DNA from: Flavihumibacter fluvii
Lineage (GTDB): Bacteria; Bacteroidota; Bacteroidia; Chitinophagales; Chitinophagaceae
Direction of reading: 5' to 3'
DNA length: 64,000 nucleotides
Assembly (NCBI RefSeq): GCF_018595675.2
Contig: NZ_CP092333.1
Coordinates: forward strand, 4,364,001-4,428,000
Part shown: positions 32,701-40,280 of the stretch, piece after piece
Numbering within the stretch: position 1 is the stretch's first letter
Layout: the number at the start of each line of letters is the position of its first letter
Program-made: the position numbers and the translations under genes
The notes under the pieces: generated by a model
Told to the model about the DNA's origin: nothing
Seen by the model: only the letters and a program-made list of their open reading frames with translations
Database searches by the model: none

Positions 32701-33986
32701 TTGATATCCAAAAGGGAAGTATTACTGCAGAATTTAGAAAAATATTTAAACTGCAAGTACCTGATCAAAAGAAAGATAGGAGCAAACATTCACACCATGC
32801 TAAGGATGCGGCAGTTTTAACTCTTATTCCGGTGGCGGCAAAGCGGGATGATATTCTACAGAAGTATTATGAAGCCAAAGAGAATAAGAAACCTTTTACT
32901 GAAACTGAACCGTATAAGGGTTTTAAGAGAGAGTTTGTTTGGAGTATTGATGATTCGGTACTCATTAATAATATCGCAATCGATCAAACTCTAACGGTTT
33001 CAAAACGTAAAATCAGGAAGGGAGGTAAAGAGCAGTTTGTGCGGGGCACAAACAAGTTGATGTGGGCTACTGGTGATAGCATTAGGGGCCAATTGCACCA
33101 GGAAACATTTTACGGGGCCGTTAAGCCAGCAAAGCGTGACAATAAAGGAGTTCTTATAAAAGATGAAGAAGGGAAGTTTGTTCAGGAAAGTAAAATCAAA
33201 TTTGTTATTAGGGTGCCCTTCCAATACAAAAAGGATAATAATAGTCCTGGGTTTAAAACAATGGAAGAAATTGAAAAACAAATTGTTGATCATGGTCTAA
33301 AGGCCCAGATTCGTAAGCAAATTGAAAGTGCATCTAGTTTGAAAGATGCCTTTGACAATGGAATTTATATGTTTGACAAAAATGGTAATAAAGTAAATAG
33401 AATAAGACACATACGAGTTTGGGCAAATGTTACTGAACCTCTACAAATTAAGAAACAAACTAACCTTTCAAAAATTGAATACAAGCAACATTACTATGCG
33501 GGAAATGCGACCAATAGTTATTTTGCCATTTATTGCGGAGACGGAGAAAAGGCATTTCATTTTAGAAACCTTTTTGAAACAGCAAAATTGGTATCCTCAA
33601 ATACCATAAAATCACCAATGGATTTATTTGAAACTTCTATTCAAATTACCAAAGGAAAGAAAATATATGAACTATCATTAGAGTATGTTTTGAAGAATGG
33701 AATGAAAGTGCTTTTTATGAACAAAAATGAGGATAATTTAAAAGAGATTTCAAATTTCGAGCTATTGAAGAGATTATATGTATTTACAAATTTTGAGAAA
33801 GATGGTCGCCTCAATTTTAAGTATCATTTAGAAGCAAGAAGTAAAATAGCAGAAGAGTATGTAGATTCAGAAATAGATTTTGAAAGGCCCAAACCAACTT
33901 TACGTTTTAATTATAAAAAATATGATTTTTTGGTCGAAGGGTTTGACTTTTTCGTTAATATGGATGGTTCGATAAATTGGAAATAG
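29703..33986 (+). CDS. cas9: CRISPR-associated endonuclease Cas9, type II-C
   Basis: This 1427-residue RNA-guided nuclease cuts DNA matching a spacer. RuvC-I is at the N-terminus (FGIDLGTNSIGWAL, Asp-8), followed by the Arg-rich bridge helix (ERTKKRSTRRLYQSRKYR, about 61-78). RuvC-II is IVVEVARELN (Glu-731). The HNH domain has a zinc-type Cys pair (CQCIYTGK) and DFEHTLPMSKSFDNS with catalytic His-866. RuvC-III is KHSHHAKDAAV (His-1031/1032, Asp-1035). All catalytic residues appear intact, so the protein should be active. The size is typical of Bacteroidota II-C Cas9 (about 1400-1440). It is divergent from cas1-cas2, with the tracrRNA in the 365-bp gap between them. Confidence 0.98.
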   Translation: MSKIFGIDLGTNSIGWALRNLGLKENQIEKFGVITFNKGVGLGKTGEYSYAAERTKKRSTRRLYQSRKYRLWATLESLIVEGYCPLTIEDLNKWRHYNKVEAIKNNNGGRVYPVDSIAFDRWIKLDFNNDGKPDYLSPYQLRKELAEIKFDFTKEESRFKLGRALYHIAQRRGFKSSRKVADAIKEIEAGSDDNEVLDLQYSEKKKNKIITEQFEKYPEAKTIGSLFALLETDHKRIRESIAQYAIRENFKDEIKHIFLWQGLGFEHVLYLKLVESSKNKNDGSIFYKRPLRSQKGLIGKCTLEPNKYRAPISHPSFEVFRAWSFLNSIKYKPKDDKNTSWQSLPLDLKRSIYHDKFFRKSKAYFPFSEIAELIKAKGNNWELNYKPKTTVTGCPVSARLKDIFGENFQDIQIPKGKAPKSDKNYYNIEDIWHVLFSYEDQEFVFEFALEKLKLNEAKAKQFVFAWNAFPVGYSMLSINAINKVNRFLEKGLIYTESVLLANLPEIIGKELWASNEQLFLDSISDLIDENRRQKTILSIVNILISQYKNLDQKFGYKDESYLLDDSDKQDILYVIEESFGKSKWLEKDDIEKQQIQSVIADCYQAFFKTSSLKRKDINGDRYFEIVSGNHFYYKSDSGYYRLPKLIDTLGEFLQLNFDVDDKQLQKIYHPSEINIFPPARPGKDDILKLGSPKTGSFKNPMAMRALHELRKLMNYMIETNQVDSDTRIVVEVARELNDANKRWAIEAWQRKREAENQEFSIAIGQLLFSNSSHAVDPHNERNIDKIRLWYEQNDEETVPPIADFKKEIRGIKWSENIKDSYKQIVAQKNLIDKYRLWKEQECQCIYTGKIISITDLFDENVIDFEHTLPMSKSFDNSLANLTVCYADFNRTVKKNQIPYMLNCYEEILPRIEKWKEKVERIKQQIDFWKTTSKKATDKQWKDDAIRQKHLWQMEFEYWNNKVNRFTIQEITTGFKNSQKVDTQLISKYAFHYLKTYFDKVDIQKGSITAEFRKIFKLQVPDQKKDRSKHSHHAKDAAVLTLIPVAAKRDDILQKYYEAKENKKPFTETEPYKGFKREFVWSIDDSVLINNIAIDQTLTVSKRKIRKGGKEQFVRGTNKLMWATGDSIRGQLHQETFYGAVKPAKRDNKGVLIKDEEGKFVQESKIKFVIRVPFQYKKDNNSPGFKTMEEIEKQIVDHGLKAQIRKQIESASSLKDAFDNGIYMFDKNGNKVNRIRHIRVWANVTEPLQIKKQTNLSKIEYKQHYYAGNATNSYFAIYCGDGEKAFHFRNLFETAKLVSSNTIKSPMDLFETSIQITKGKKIYELSLEYVLKNGMKVLFMNKNEDNLKEISNFELLKRLYVFTNFEKDGRLNFKYHLEARSKIAEEYVDSEIDFERPKPTLRFNYKKYDFLVEGFDFFVNMDGSINWK

Positions 33987-34050
33987 GTACGAATATATTT
34001 ATGACCCTACATTAGCAGTTGTATTCCTAACCTGGCAACAAGTTCAATCT

Positions 34051-35205
34051 TCACCGGCCAATATTTTTGCCAGTAAGGAATTTTCCAATGAAGGTATTTC
34101 TCACAAAAAAATGATAGCTGACAAAGCAAATACCTGTGGTTGTTAACAACGTAACCATGAATTTTACAAAAACCGGCCATTCTAATGGGAATACCAATCC
34201 CGGAAAAAAAGCAACAACTGGTAGATGTATGATGTAAACCCAATAAGCGGCATTCATAATGTAGTTGAATTGCTTCGAGTAGTAATTAAATTTTGTAATA
34301 AAAAGACCAATAAATCCAAATACATAAAGGGAGCATAGCAAGGCAGATATAAATTCCCTTACAAATAACCATGCAGCAGTATCTGGCCAGGGTACAAATA
34401 TGAGCAGGAAAAATAGCAGTGTGGCCGTAACGATCTGCGTAATTGGGTAGTCTTTTAATTTAGCCAGGCTGTCAGTTTTGTAGATAATCCATCCAACTTC
34501 AAAAAACAAAAAATAGGTTATAAATATGGGTAAATCAATTTGCCATGAATTATTTGTGGTAAGATAAGGTGCACCTATCCAGTAAAGACAAAGGGAAAAT
34601 AATACGGTTAAACAAACCAATCGCAACCAAAAGTTTTGGAGAACGTAAGCAAATATTTTCCTGGCTTGAGTGTTAAGCGTGTTGTCTTTCTTTAAAATAT
34701 TTGCGATAAGCCAGCCTCCGAAGGAATAAAGAAATAAGAAATATAGAAACCATAAATGAAGAACGTTCAAAGGCAGGAATTTGCCCGACTTCATTTGATT
34801 CCATGAAGTCTGTAATGGTGATATGTCTCCTGCAAATACTGCACCGGTATATTCGAAAGCGAAAATCGCTAACGGATACACTAATAAAACTCCCACCAGG
34901 AATGGTAACAGGATACGCCTGAATCTGTTTGACAACATTTTTGCAGCCCCTTTCTTATAGAACATATGAGCCCCAAAGTAGCCAGCCACAACAAAGAAAA
35001 CCGGCATGCGAAAATGATGAATGAGTGCAACGAATACATCAAAGAGGATACTTCCATTCTTGTCTTTAATTGGCCAGAACGTAGCATAATCCCCTACACC
35101 ATATGTTATGCCTGCATGTAAAATGATTCCCAAAAGCATCATTAACGCTCTCAATGCGTCTAGTGCGTAAATCCTTTCCGGGTTCGGGGGTTTTACATTG
35201 ATCAT
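34051..35205 (-). CDS. Acyltransferase family 3 membrane protein
   Basis: This 384-residue integral membrane protein has about ten helices and belongs to the acyltransferase-3/OpgC-like family, which transfers acetyl or succinyl groups onto exported glycans. The N-terminus has the usual ALDALRALMMLLGIILHAGI motif with the conserved Arg and His. RMPVFFVVAGYFGAHMFYKK and FRRILLPFLVGVLLVYPL follow in the expected order. The neighbours do not show a polysaccharide cluster, so the substrate is unknown. It converges on cas9 with a 64-bp gap. Its AT-rich composition is like the accessory side; the next genes on the right are GC-richer. Confidence 0.85.
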   Translation of the reverse strand: MINVKPPNPERIYALDALRALMMLLGIILHAGITYGVGDYATFWPIKDKNGSILFDVFVALIHHFRMPVFFVVAGYFGAHMFYKKGAAKMLSNRFRRILLPFLVGVLLVYPLAIFAFEYTGAVFAGDISPLQTSWNQMKSGKFLPLNVLHLWFLYFLFLYSFGGWLIANILKKDNTLNTQARKIFAYVLQNFWLRLVCLTVLFSLCLYWIGAPYLTTNNSWQIDLPIFITYFLFFEVGWIIYKTDSLAKLKDYPITQIVTATLLFFLLIFVPWPDTAAWLFVREFISALLCSLYVFGFIGLFITKFNYYSKQFNYIMNAAYWVYIIHLPVVAFFPGLVFPLEWPVFVKFMVTLLTTTGICFVSYHFFVRNTFIGKFLTGKNIGR

Positions 35206-35420
35206 ATTTTTTTAGTAATACGAAATGGGACAGGGGATTGTTACAAGCGGAATTGAAATTATTTGTAAGCTATCAATGCTATGGTACTGTACCAGGTCAT
35301 TATGCTCATTGCGGAAAAAATGAGGTGGCTGTATTTCTTGAAAAATATACCATCAAGCTACCAAAATTGACAGGTATCGAAAGCGTATTGGTGTCGGAAA
35401 TGTGTCTGAATATATGCATT

Positions 35421-35450
35421 AAAAAAGGGTTCCATTTTTATGAAACCCTT
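35421..35450 (-). terminator. Terminator of tRNA-Asn
   Basis: On the minus strand, just after the tRNA, AAGGGTTT (35443-35450) pairs with AACCCTT (35425-35431), and T residues continue directly after the stem. The loop is about 12 nt. This is a standard Rho-independent terminator for a transcript ending with the tRNA. Confidence 0.7.
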
Positions 35451-35461
35451 TCTCATTTCCG

Positions 35462-35535
35462 CTCCCCCTGCTGGACTTGAACCAGCGACCCTCTGATTAA
35501 CAGTCAGATGCTCTAACCAACTGAGCTAAGGAGGA
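35462..35535 (-). tRNA. tRNA-Asn (anticodon GTT)
   Basis: A 74-nt cloverleaf on the minus strand. Acceptor TCCTCCT pairs with AGGGGGA. The D arm is GCTCAGTTGGTTAGAGC, and the anticodon arm TCTGA-CTGTTAA-TCAGA has GTT at the centre. The T arm GCTGGTTCAAGTCCAGC follows. The discriminator base is G and no CCA is encoded. It sits at the visible change from AT-rich accessory to GC-richer core DNA. Confidence 0.95.
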
Positions 35536-35624
35536 ATATTCCAACCCGCCGAAGCAGATTCCCTTTTGGGGAGTGCAAAAATAGGGATTTTTGCCACCGC
35601 ACAAAATTTTTAACGACGATTTCT

Positions 35625-35981
35625 TTAGAAGAAACCGAATAAACCCCTGTCTTCCACACCTATATAAACGCCATCAGCCCTTACCTCCACCGGCCAGTGT
35701 TTCAAATAGTAGCCCTCACCGGTCACATTACGGCCATTCTGCATATTAAACTTGTAACGGTGCACCGGACAAACCACATTCCCCAACGCATCGATGAACC
35801 CTTCCGCAAAAAAACCTCCGGCGTGCGGACACTTATGCGCAAAGGCAAACAGCCCTTCCTTATACCGCCCGATACAGATGGACTTACCATCCATATCAGC
35901 CACAGCAATGGCATTCGCACCAAAGTCCAGCTCGGCTTCCGACTCCGCTACCTTTACCCATTTGTAGGTCTTCCCGCTCAC
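35625..35981 (-). CDS. Rieske-type [2Fe-2S] protein
   Basis: This 118-residue soluble ferredoxin-like protein carries one Rieske cluster. The two ligand pairs are CPHAGG (about residue 50) and CPVHRYKF (about 71). It is small and has no membrane helix, which fits the NirD/biphenyl-dioxygenase-ferredoxin type that passes electrons to an oxygenase or reductase, not the bc1 subunit. It overlaps the end of hflX by 4 nt (ATGA) on the minus strand, so the two are translationally coupled. The redox partner is not in the window. Confidence 0.88.
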   Translation of the reverse strand: MSGKTYKWVKVAESEAELDFGANAIAVADMDGKSICIGRYKEGLFAFAHKCPHAGGFFAEGFIDALGNVVCPVHRYKFNMQNGRNVTGEGYYLKHWPVEVRADGVYIGVEDRGLFGFF

Positions 35982-37168
35982 TCAAACATAAATTCTGTCT
36001 TGTACGGATATCTTTCGCGGTACAACTGCCGCACTTTCTGCAGGATCGTAGCCCGCAGTCCTTCGAGGTTGCGCTTATCGGTAGCGGAGATGAACACACA
36101 GTTGCCCAGGGTCTCGTTCTCCCAGCGCTCATGTAACTCCCCAAGGATCTGGTTGCGCACTTCCGGCTCCAGCCACTCATCGAAGGCGTTCCGCTCATAT
36201 TGGTCCAGCTTATTGAAGATCGTGATCACCGGCTTCTCGGTCACCTTCAGCTCCTGCAGGGTCTTGTTCACCACATTCAGCTGGTCCTCGTAATTCGGAT
36301 GCGACAGGTCCACCACATGAAGCAGGATATCAGCCTCGCGCACCTCATCCAGCGTGCTTTTAAAGCTCTCTACCAGGTGGTGCGGCAGCTTGCGGATGAA
36401 CCCTACCGTATCACTCAGCAGGAAAGGGGTGGTCTCGAAAACCACCTTCCGCGTGGTGGTATCCAGCGTGGCGAATAATTTATTCTCGGCAAAGACCTCG
36501 CTCTTGCTCAGCACATTCATGATGGTACTCTTGCCCACATTGGTATAACCCACCAGCGCAACGCGGATAAATTCGCCGCGGTCCTTGCGCTGGGTAAATG
36601 CCTGTTTGTCTATTTCCTGCAGGCGCCTGCGCAACAGGGCGATCTTCTCCTTTACGATCCGGCGGTCGGTCTCGATCTCGGTTTCACCCGGACCCCTCGT
36701 GCCGATTCCACCGCCCTGGCGTTCCAGGTGTTTCCACATGCCCTTCAGTCGGGGCAGCAGGTACTGGTACTGGGCCAGCTCTACCTGGGTCTTGGCCTGT
36801 GCCGTCTTGGCCCGGCGGGCAAAAATGTCCAGGATCAGGTCCGAACGGTCGATCGTCCGCACATTCAGCACCTTTTCAATATTCAGGATCTGTGACCCGC
36901 TTAATTCATCATCAAAGATCACCAGGTTGATGTCCCGGCCGGTGATATAATCCCGGATCTCTTCCAGTTTACCCTTTCCTACAAAGGTCTTACTGTCGGG
37001 GTGCGCCAGTTTCTGCATGAAATTCCGCACCGTTACGGCCCCGGCAGTTTCTGCCAGGAAGGCCAGCTCCTCCAGGTATTCCTTCACCTGCAATTCATTC
37101 TGGCCCTGCTGCATCACACCCACCAAAACGGCCTTCTCATTTTCTTCGATCTGTTTGTTATCTATCAA
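35978..37168 (-). CDS. hflX: GTPase HflX
   Basis: HflX is a ribosome-associated GTPase that splits or rescues stalled 70S ribosomes under stress. The 396-residue protein has the N-terminal HflX domain (FVGKGKLEEIRDYI, then NLVIFDDELSGSQILNIEKV), the basic linker (KGMWKHLERQGGGIGTRGPG, about 145-164), and a G domain with G1 GYTNVGKST (about 207-215), G3 DTVGFI and G4 NKLD. All nucleotide-binding motifs are intact. It is the first gene of a two-gene operon with the Rieske protein. Translation starts at 37168, close to the terminator of the gene upstream. Confidence 0.96.
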   Translation of the reverse strand: MIDNKQIEENEKAVLVGVMQQGQNELQVKEYLEELAFLAETAGAVTVRNFMQKLAHPDSKTFVGKGKLEEIRDYITGRDINLVIFDDELSGSQILNIEKVLNVRTIDRSDLILDIFARRAKTAQAKTQVELAQYQYLLPRLKGMWKHLERQGGGIGTRGPGETEIETDRRIVKEKIALLRRRLQEIDKQAFTQRKDRGEFIRVALVGYTNVGKSTIMNVLSKSEVFAENKLFATLDTTTRKVVFETTPFLLSDTVGFIRKLPHHLVESFKSTLDEVREADILLHVVDLSHPNYEDQLNVVNKTLQELKVTEKPVITIFNKLDQYERNAFDEWLEPEVRNQILGELHERWENETLGNCVFISATDKRNLEGLRATILQKVRQLYRERYPYKTEFMFE

Positions 37169-37198
37169 TAGTTATACTGTTAAGGGTGCAAAAATACC

Positions 37199-37225
37199 AA
37201 AAAAGCGGGCCATAGACCCGCTTTT
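37199..37225 (-). terminator. Terminator after the outer-membrane protein gene
   Basis: AAAAGCGGG (37201-37209) pairs with CCCGCTTTT (37217-37225) around a 7-nt loop. On the minus strand the stem is followed by a T-run. It lies 25 bp beyond the stop of the gene at 37250-37999 and would separate it from hflX. Confidence 0.8.
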
Positions 37226-37249
37226 CAATTTGTTCTTATATAGGAATGG

Positions 37250-37999
37250 TTATAATCCGCTGATGCACAAGCCGATCGAGAAAGGATGCACCTGTGGACC
37301 GCGGTTTTCCTTGATCAGGCTGTTGAACTGGTAGGCGCCATACAAAGTAAACGGCCCATACCCGACCCTTGCCGTTCCCGCCAGCCGGGTGGTATTGAAA
37401 TAGTCTTTATCGGCTTCTTTCGCGGTATAGGAATTCAGCGTGCTGCCCGTGCTGTTCTGCAGGGTTTTACCCTTTGTATGCGCATTGATCATGAAACCGA
37501 TTTTAAAGCCCAGGGCAGCCTTAAAGGATTTATTGGTGTTCTCAGGATTAGAGGCATAACGCAGTTCCAGGGGAACCTCCACCCAGGCTTCTGTCATTTT
37601 GAACTTCTTAAAATGGTTGGTATCGGATACATCCTTGAATTGAAGGGTAGAGGTCGTCCCGGCAATTTTGGGTTCCTGCTTGTCAAAGTAAATATTGCTG
37701 GAACCAACACCAATTCCCAGGCCAACACTGAGTCGCGGATCTGACTTGAATGGCTTATCCAGCATCAGGTAAATATTGAGGTGGCGGCCAAATCCTTTCG
37801 TGCGGATGGAATCCGGGGCGCCCCCCCAGCCATCATACCCCATCTCGATCATAAAATGGTCATTGGAACGGCCGGTCAGGTTCACTTTGCTCCAGTCCTT
37901 CTTCTTACTACTGCTACTCTTAACGATCGATGTATCAGTCTGTGCCTGAACGCCCACCACCAGCAACACGGCAGCCAGGGCCACTAAAAATTTTCTCAT
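37250..37999 (-). CDS. Outer-membrane beta-barrel protein (PorT-like)
   Basis: This 249-residue exported protein has a signal peptide at 1-19 (MRKFLVALAAVLLVVGVQAQ). A short linker is rich in Ser and Lys. Alternating amphipathic strands follow (DHFMIEMGYDGWGG, LSVGLGIGVGSSNIYFD, AWVEVPLELRYASN, AALGFKIGFMINAH, FTLYGAYQFNSL). This matches the 'outer membrane protein beta-barrel' group common in Bacteroidota, with no assigned substrate. It ends with HPFSIGLCISGL, a typical barrel-closing strand ending in a hydrophobic residue. It is a single gene with its own terminator. Confidence 0.8.
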   Translation of the reverse strand: MRKFLVALAAVLLVVGVQAQTDTSIVKSSSSKKKDWSKVNLTGRSNDHFMIEMGYDGWGGAPDSIRTKGFGRHLNIYLMLDKPFKSDPRLSVGLGIGVGSSNIYFDKQEPKIAGTTSTLQFKDVSDTNHFKKFKMTEAWVEVPLELRYASNPENTNKSFKAALGFKIGFMINAHTKGKTLQNSTGSTLNSYTAKEADKDYFNTTRLAGTARVGYGPFTLYGAYQFNSLIKENRGPQVHPFSIGLCISGL

Positions 38000-38154
38000 A
38001 TTAGTTGATAAAGAACAAAACTATCGGTCCGGCAGGAAGTGCCGACCCTACTTACTGTTAATGTTAATAAAAATCGCCGCTTTAAGGCGACGCAAAAATA
38101 GGGGCTTTGGGCGGGAATACCCTAAAAAGGCTGGGTCATCGGCTAATTTGACAA

Positions 38155-38162
38155 TATATTTG
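38155..38162 (+). promoter_or_regulatory. Putative -7 box of the epimerase gene
   Basis: TATATTTG matches the Bacteroidota -7 consensus TAnnTTTG exactly and lies 19 bp before the epimerase ATG. No clear TTG stands at the -33 distance, so this is a partial match only. It would give a leader of about ten nucleotides. Confidence 0.4.
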
Positions 38163-38181
38163 GACTTAAATTGATATATCG

Positions 38182-39117
38182 ATGCAAACGATTTTAGGTT
38201 CCGGTGGCGCAATTGGTGTTCCCCTGGCAAAGGAATTGAAAAGCTATACCGATAAGATCAGGCTGGTGGCCCGCCATCCCGAAAAAGTGAATGAATCCGA
38301 CGAGCTGTTCCCTGCTGACCTTACTGTTGCGGAACAGGTAGATGCTGCCGTGCAGGGGAGCGAGGTCGTTTACCTGGCGGCCGGGTTACAATATAACCTG
38401 GAAGTGTGGCAACGCGAATGGCCCGTCCTGATGAAGAATGTGATCGATGCCTGTATCCGCCACAAGGCCAAACTGGTCTTTTTCGATAATATTTATATGT
38501 ATGCTCCAGGGGCGATACCCCATATGACGGAAAACAGCCCTATAGGGCCGGTCAGTGAAAAAGGCAAAGTGCGGGCTGGCCTGGTGAACCAGGTTTTCGA
38601 AGCTGTGAATGCCGGGATACTGAAAGCGCTGATCGCCCGGAGCGCCGATTTTTATGGTCCGGGCATCAAATCCAGCATGCTGAAAGCCCTGGTGGTGGAT
38701 AATTACGTCAAAGGGAAAAAAGCCATGTGGCAGGCTGATGCTACTAAGGTCCATTCTTTTACCTATACTTTCGATGCGGCCAAAGCAACGGCCCAGCTGG
38801 GCAATTCTCCGGATGCCTACAACCAGGTCTGGCACCTGCCTACTTCCACGGAAAGACTGACCGGAAAGGATTTCATTAAAATGATCGCAGGAATGATGGG
38901 GGTGAAACCCAGGTTCAGCATCCTCTCCAAAACCCTGTGTCGCATCCTGGGGATATTCATGCCCCTGCTGAAAGAACTGGTGGAGATGATGTACCAGAAC
39001 GACCGCGACTATTTTTTCGACAGCAGCAAATTTAACCAGCGTTTCGGCTGGACCGCCACGCCGTACCGCGAGGGTGTAAAAGTAATGGTGGATGAAGCGC
39101 TCAGGACCAAATCCTAA
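38182..39117 (+). CDS. NAD-dependent epimerase/dehydratase-family protein
   Basis: This 311-residue Rossmann-fold protein of the extended SDR group starts MQTILGSGGAIGVPLAKEL, which holds a GxGGxxG dinucleotide-binding loop. LVARHPEKV follows at the second strand and VVYLAAG at the fourth. The usual Y-x-x-x-K catalytic pair is not clear to me: FFDNIYMYAPG sits where the Ser/Tyr region should be, so it may be an atypical member. SFTYTFDAAKATAQL and MLKALVVDN are substrate-side elements. It converges on the Gfo/Idh/MocA gene with a 4-nt overlap. The substrate is unknown, possibly a sugar nucleotide or an isoprenoid-like compound. Confidence 0.85.
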   Translation: MQTILGSGGAIGVPLAKELKSYTDKIRLVARHPEKVNESDELFPADLTVAEQVDAAVQGSEVVYLAAGLQYNLEVWQREWPVLMKNVIDACIRHKAKLVFFDNIYMYAPGAIPHMTENSPIGPVSEKGKVRAGLVNQVFEAVNAGILKALIARSADFYGPGIKSSMLKALVVDNYVKGKKAMWQADATKVHSFTYTFDAAKATAQLGNSPDAYNQVWHLPTSTERLTGKDFIKMIAGMMGVKPRFSILSKTLCRILGIFMPLLKELVEMMYQNDRDYFFDSSKFNQRFGWTATPYREGVKVMVDEALRTKS

Positions 39118-40160
39118 ACCAGGTCGATCACCCGCTTCTCCGCTGCACTTTTAAAGGCGGCATCAATGATGCGCATGGTCTTTACAGCATCACTTGCCGG
39201 GACCGGATTAGGCGCCTGCCCCGTAATGGCCTTATAGACATCATTGTAATAATTCATGTAATTGCCCGAGGTGGAGGTCGTGGCTTGTTTTACTTCCTGT
39301 CCATTTACCGTAGCATGCAGGAATCCATCGGGTTGGGTTAGTGCCGGGCACCAGTTTTCGAGGGTAGGTTTCACATTGGCCAGCAATTGCTGCTCCTGCA
39401 GGTCTGATCTTTCCTGCATAAAACTGCCCAGCATGCCATTCAAAATATACCCGGGGTATTGGGCCCGGGCTACCAGCGATGCCTTGAGGCGCACCCGCAT
39501 TTTCCCGTACATCAGGATCAATTCAAAATAATCATTGGCCAGCACGCCTTCGCGCATGATGCAGATATCCGCGAATAACGCCTTCGGCCAACCGAATAAC
39601 TGCAGGGCCTGGTCAATCAGGTGAGAACCCAGGTCGTGGAGGTTGCCCGCACCGGGCAGGCTGCCTTCCTTATGTTCCTTCCCGCTGGGATCAACGCGGT
39701 ACCGGTCATACCTGATCTGCACTTCTACCAGTTCCCCCAAAACACCCTGCTGCACAATATTTTTTAATGCCCCGAAATCACCGTCATATCGGCGGTTCTG
39801 GTACACACTCAAAAACCCGTTGGTCTCTTTTGCAAGCCTGTCCAGCTCTTCCGCTTCGGCGGCATTCACCGTAAATGGCTTTTCGGCGATCACCTTTTTG
39901 CCCGCCAGCAGCGCGGCTTTCACGTAATCAAAATGCGTCTGCACCGGCGTATTCACCACGATCAGTTCCATGGATGGATCCGCAATGAGTGCTTCAAAGG
40001 AGCGATAGATTTTTGCGTGTGGATACTTTTCCCTTGATTCATCCCGGTGTCTTTCCACAATACCGGCCAACTCAAACCCGGGATGGTTATCAATAAAAGG
40101 ACCATGGAATAATTTTCCACTCATGCCAAAGGAACAGATGCCGGTTTTAATGGGCGACAT
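39114..40160 (-). CDS. Gfo/Idh/MocA-family oxidoreductase
   Basis: This NAD(P)-dependent sugar or inositol-type dehydrogenase has about 348 residues from the preferred start. The N-terminal Rossmann domain begins IKTGICSFGMSGKLFHGPFI with a G-x-S/G-x-x-x-G loop. The family signature VIAEKPFTVNAAEAEELDRL gives the catalytic-site E-K-P. NLHDLGSHLIDQAL carries the conserved D-x-G-x-H. An upstream ATG at 40250 would add 30 residues that overlap the promoter region and do not resemble the family, so I start at 40160. It converges with the epimerase gene (4-nt overlap) and is divergent from the cytochrome gene. Confidence 0.88.
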   Translation of the reverse strand: MSPIKTGICSFGMSGKLFHGPFIDNHPGFELAGIVERHRDESREKYPHAKIYRSFEALIADPSMELIVVNTPVQTHFDYVKAALLAGKKVIAEKPFTVNAAEAEELDRLAKETNGFLSVYQNRRYDGDFGALKNIVQQGVLGELVEVQIRYDRYRVDPSGKEHKEGSLPGAGNLHDLGSHLIDQALQLFGWPKALFADICIMREGVLANDYFELILMYGKMRVRLKASLVARAQYPGYILNGMLGSFMQERSDLQEQQLLANVKPTLENWCPALTQPDGFLHATVNGQEVKQATTSTSGNYMNYYNDVYKAITGQAPNPVPASDAVKTMRIIDAAFKSAAEKRVIDLV

Positions 40161-40280
40161 AACAAAAGTTTTATAGGCACCAAATGTATACTTTTTTACC
40201 CGCCGGCTATCACCCGTCAGCAAGGGCCCGCCGGTAAAATTTATCTTCATACCTTGGGAAGAATCTTTTTCCTGAACACT

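Noticed and set aside
35238-35480. Plus-strand 80-codon frame upstream of the acyltransferase
   Set aside because: It runs through the tRNA terminator into the tRNA gene and has no family resemblance.
36585-36950. Long plus-strand frames opposite hflX
   Set aside because: They are antisense shadows of a GC-rich coding region; hflX on the other strand has all GTPase motifs.
38072-38092. Hairpin TCGCC...GGCGA with a T-run on the minus strand
   Set aside because: No minus-strand gene ends into it; it lies upstream of the outer-membrane protein gene, so a terminator role is unsupported.
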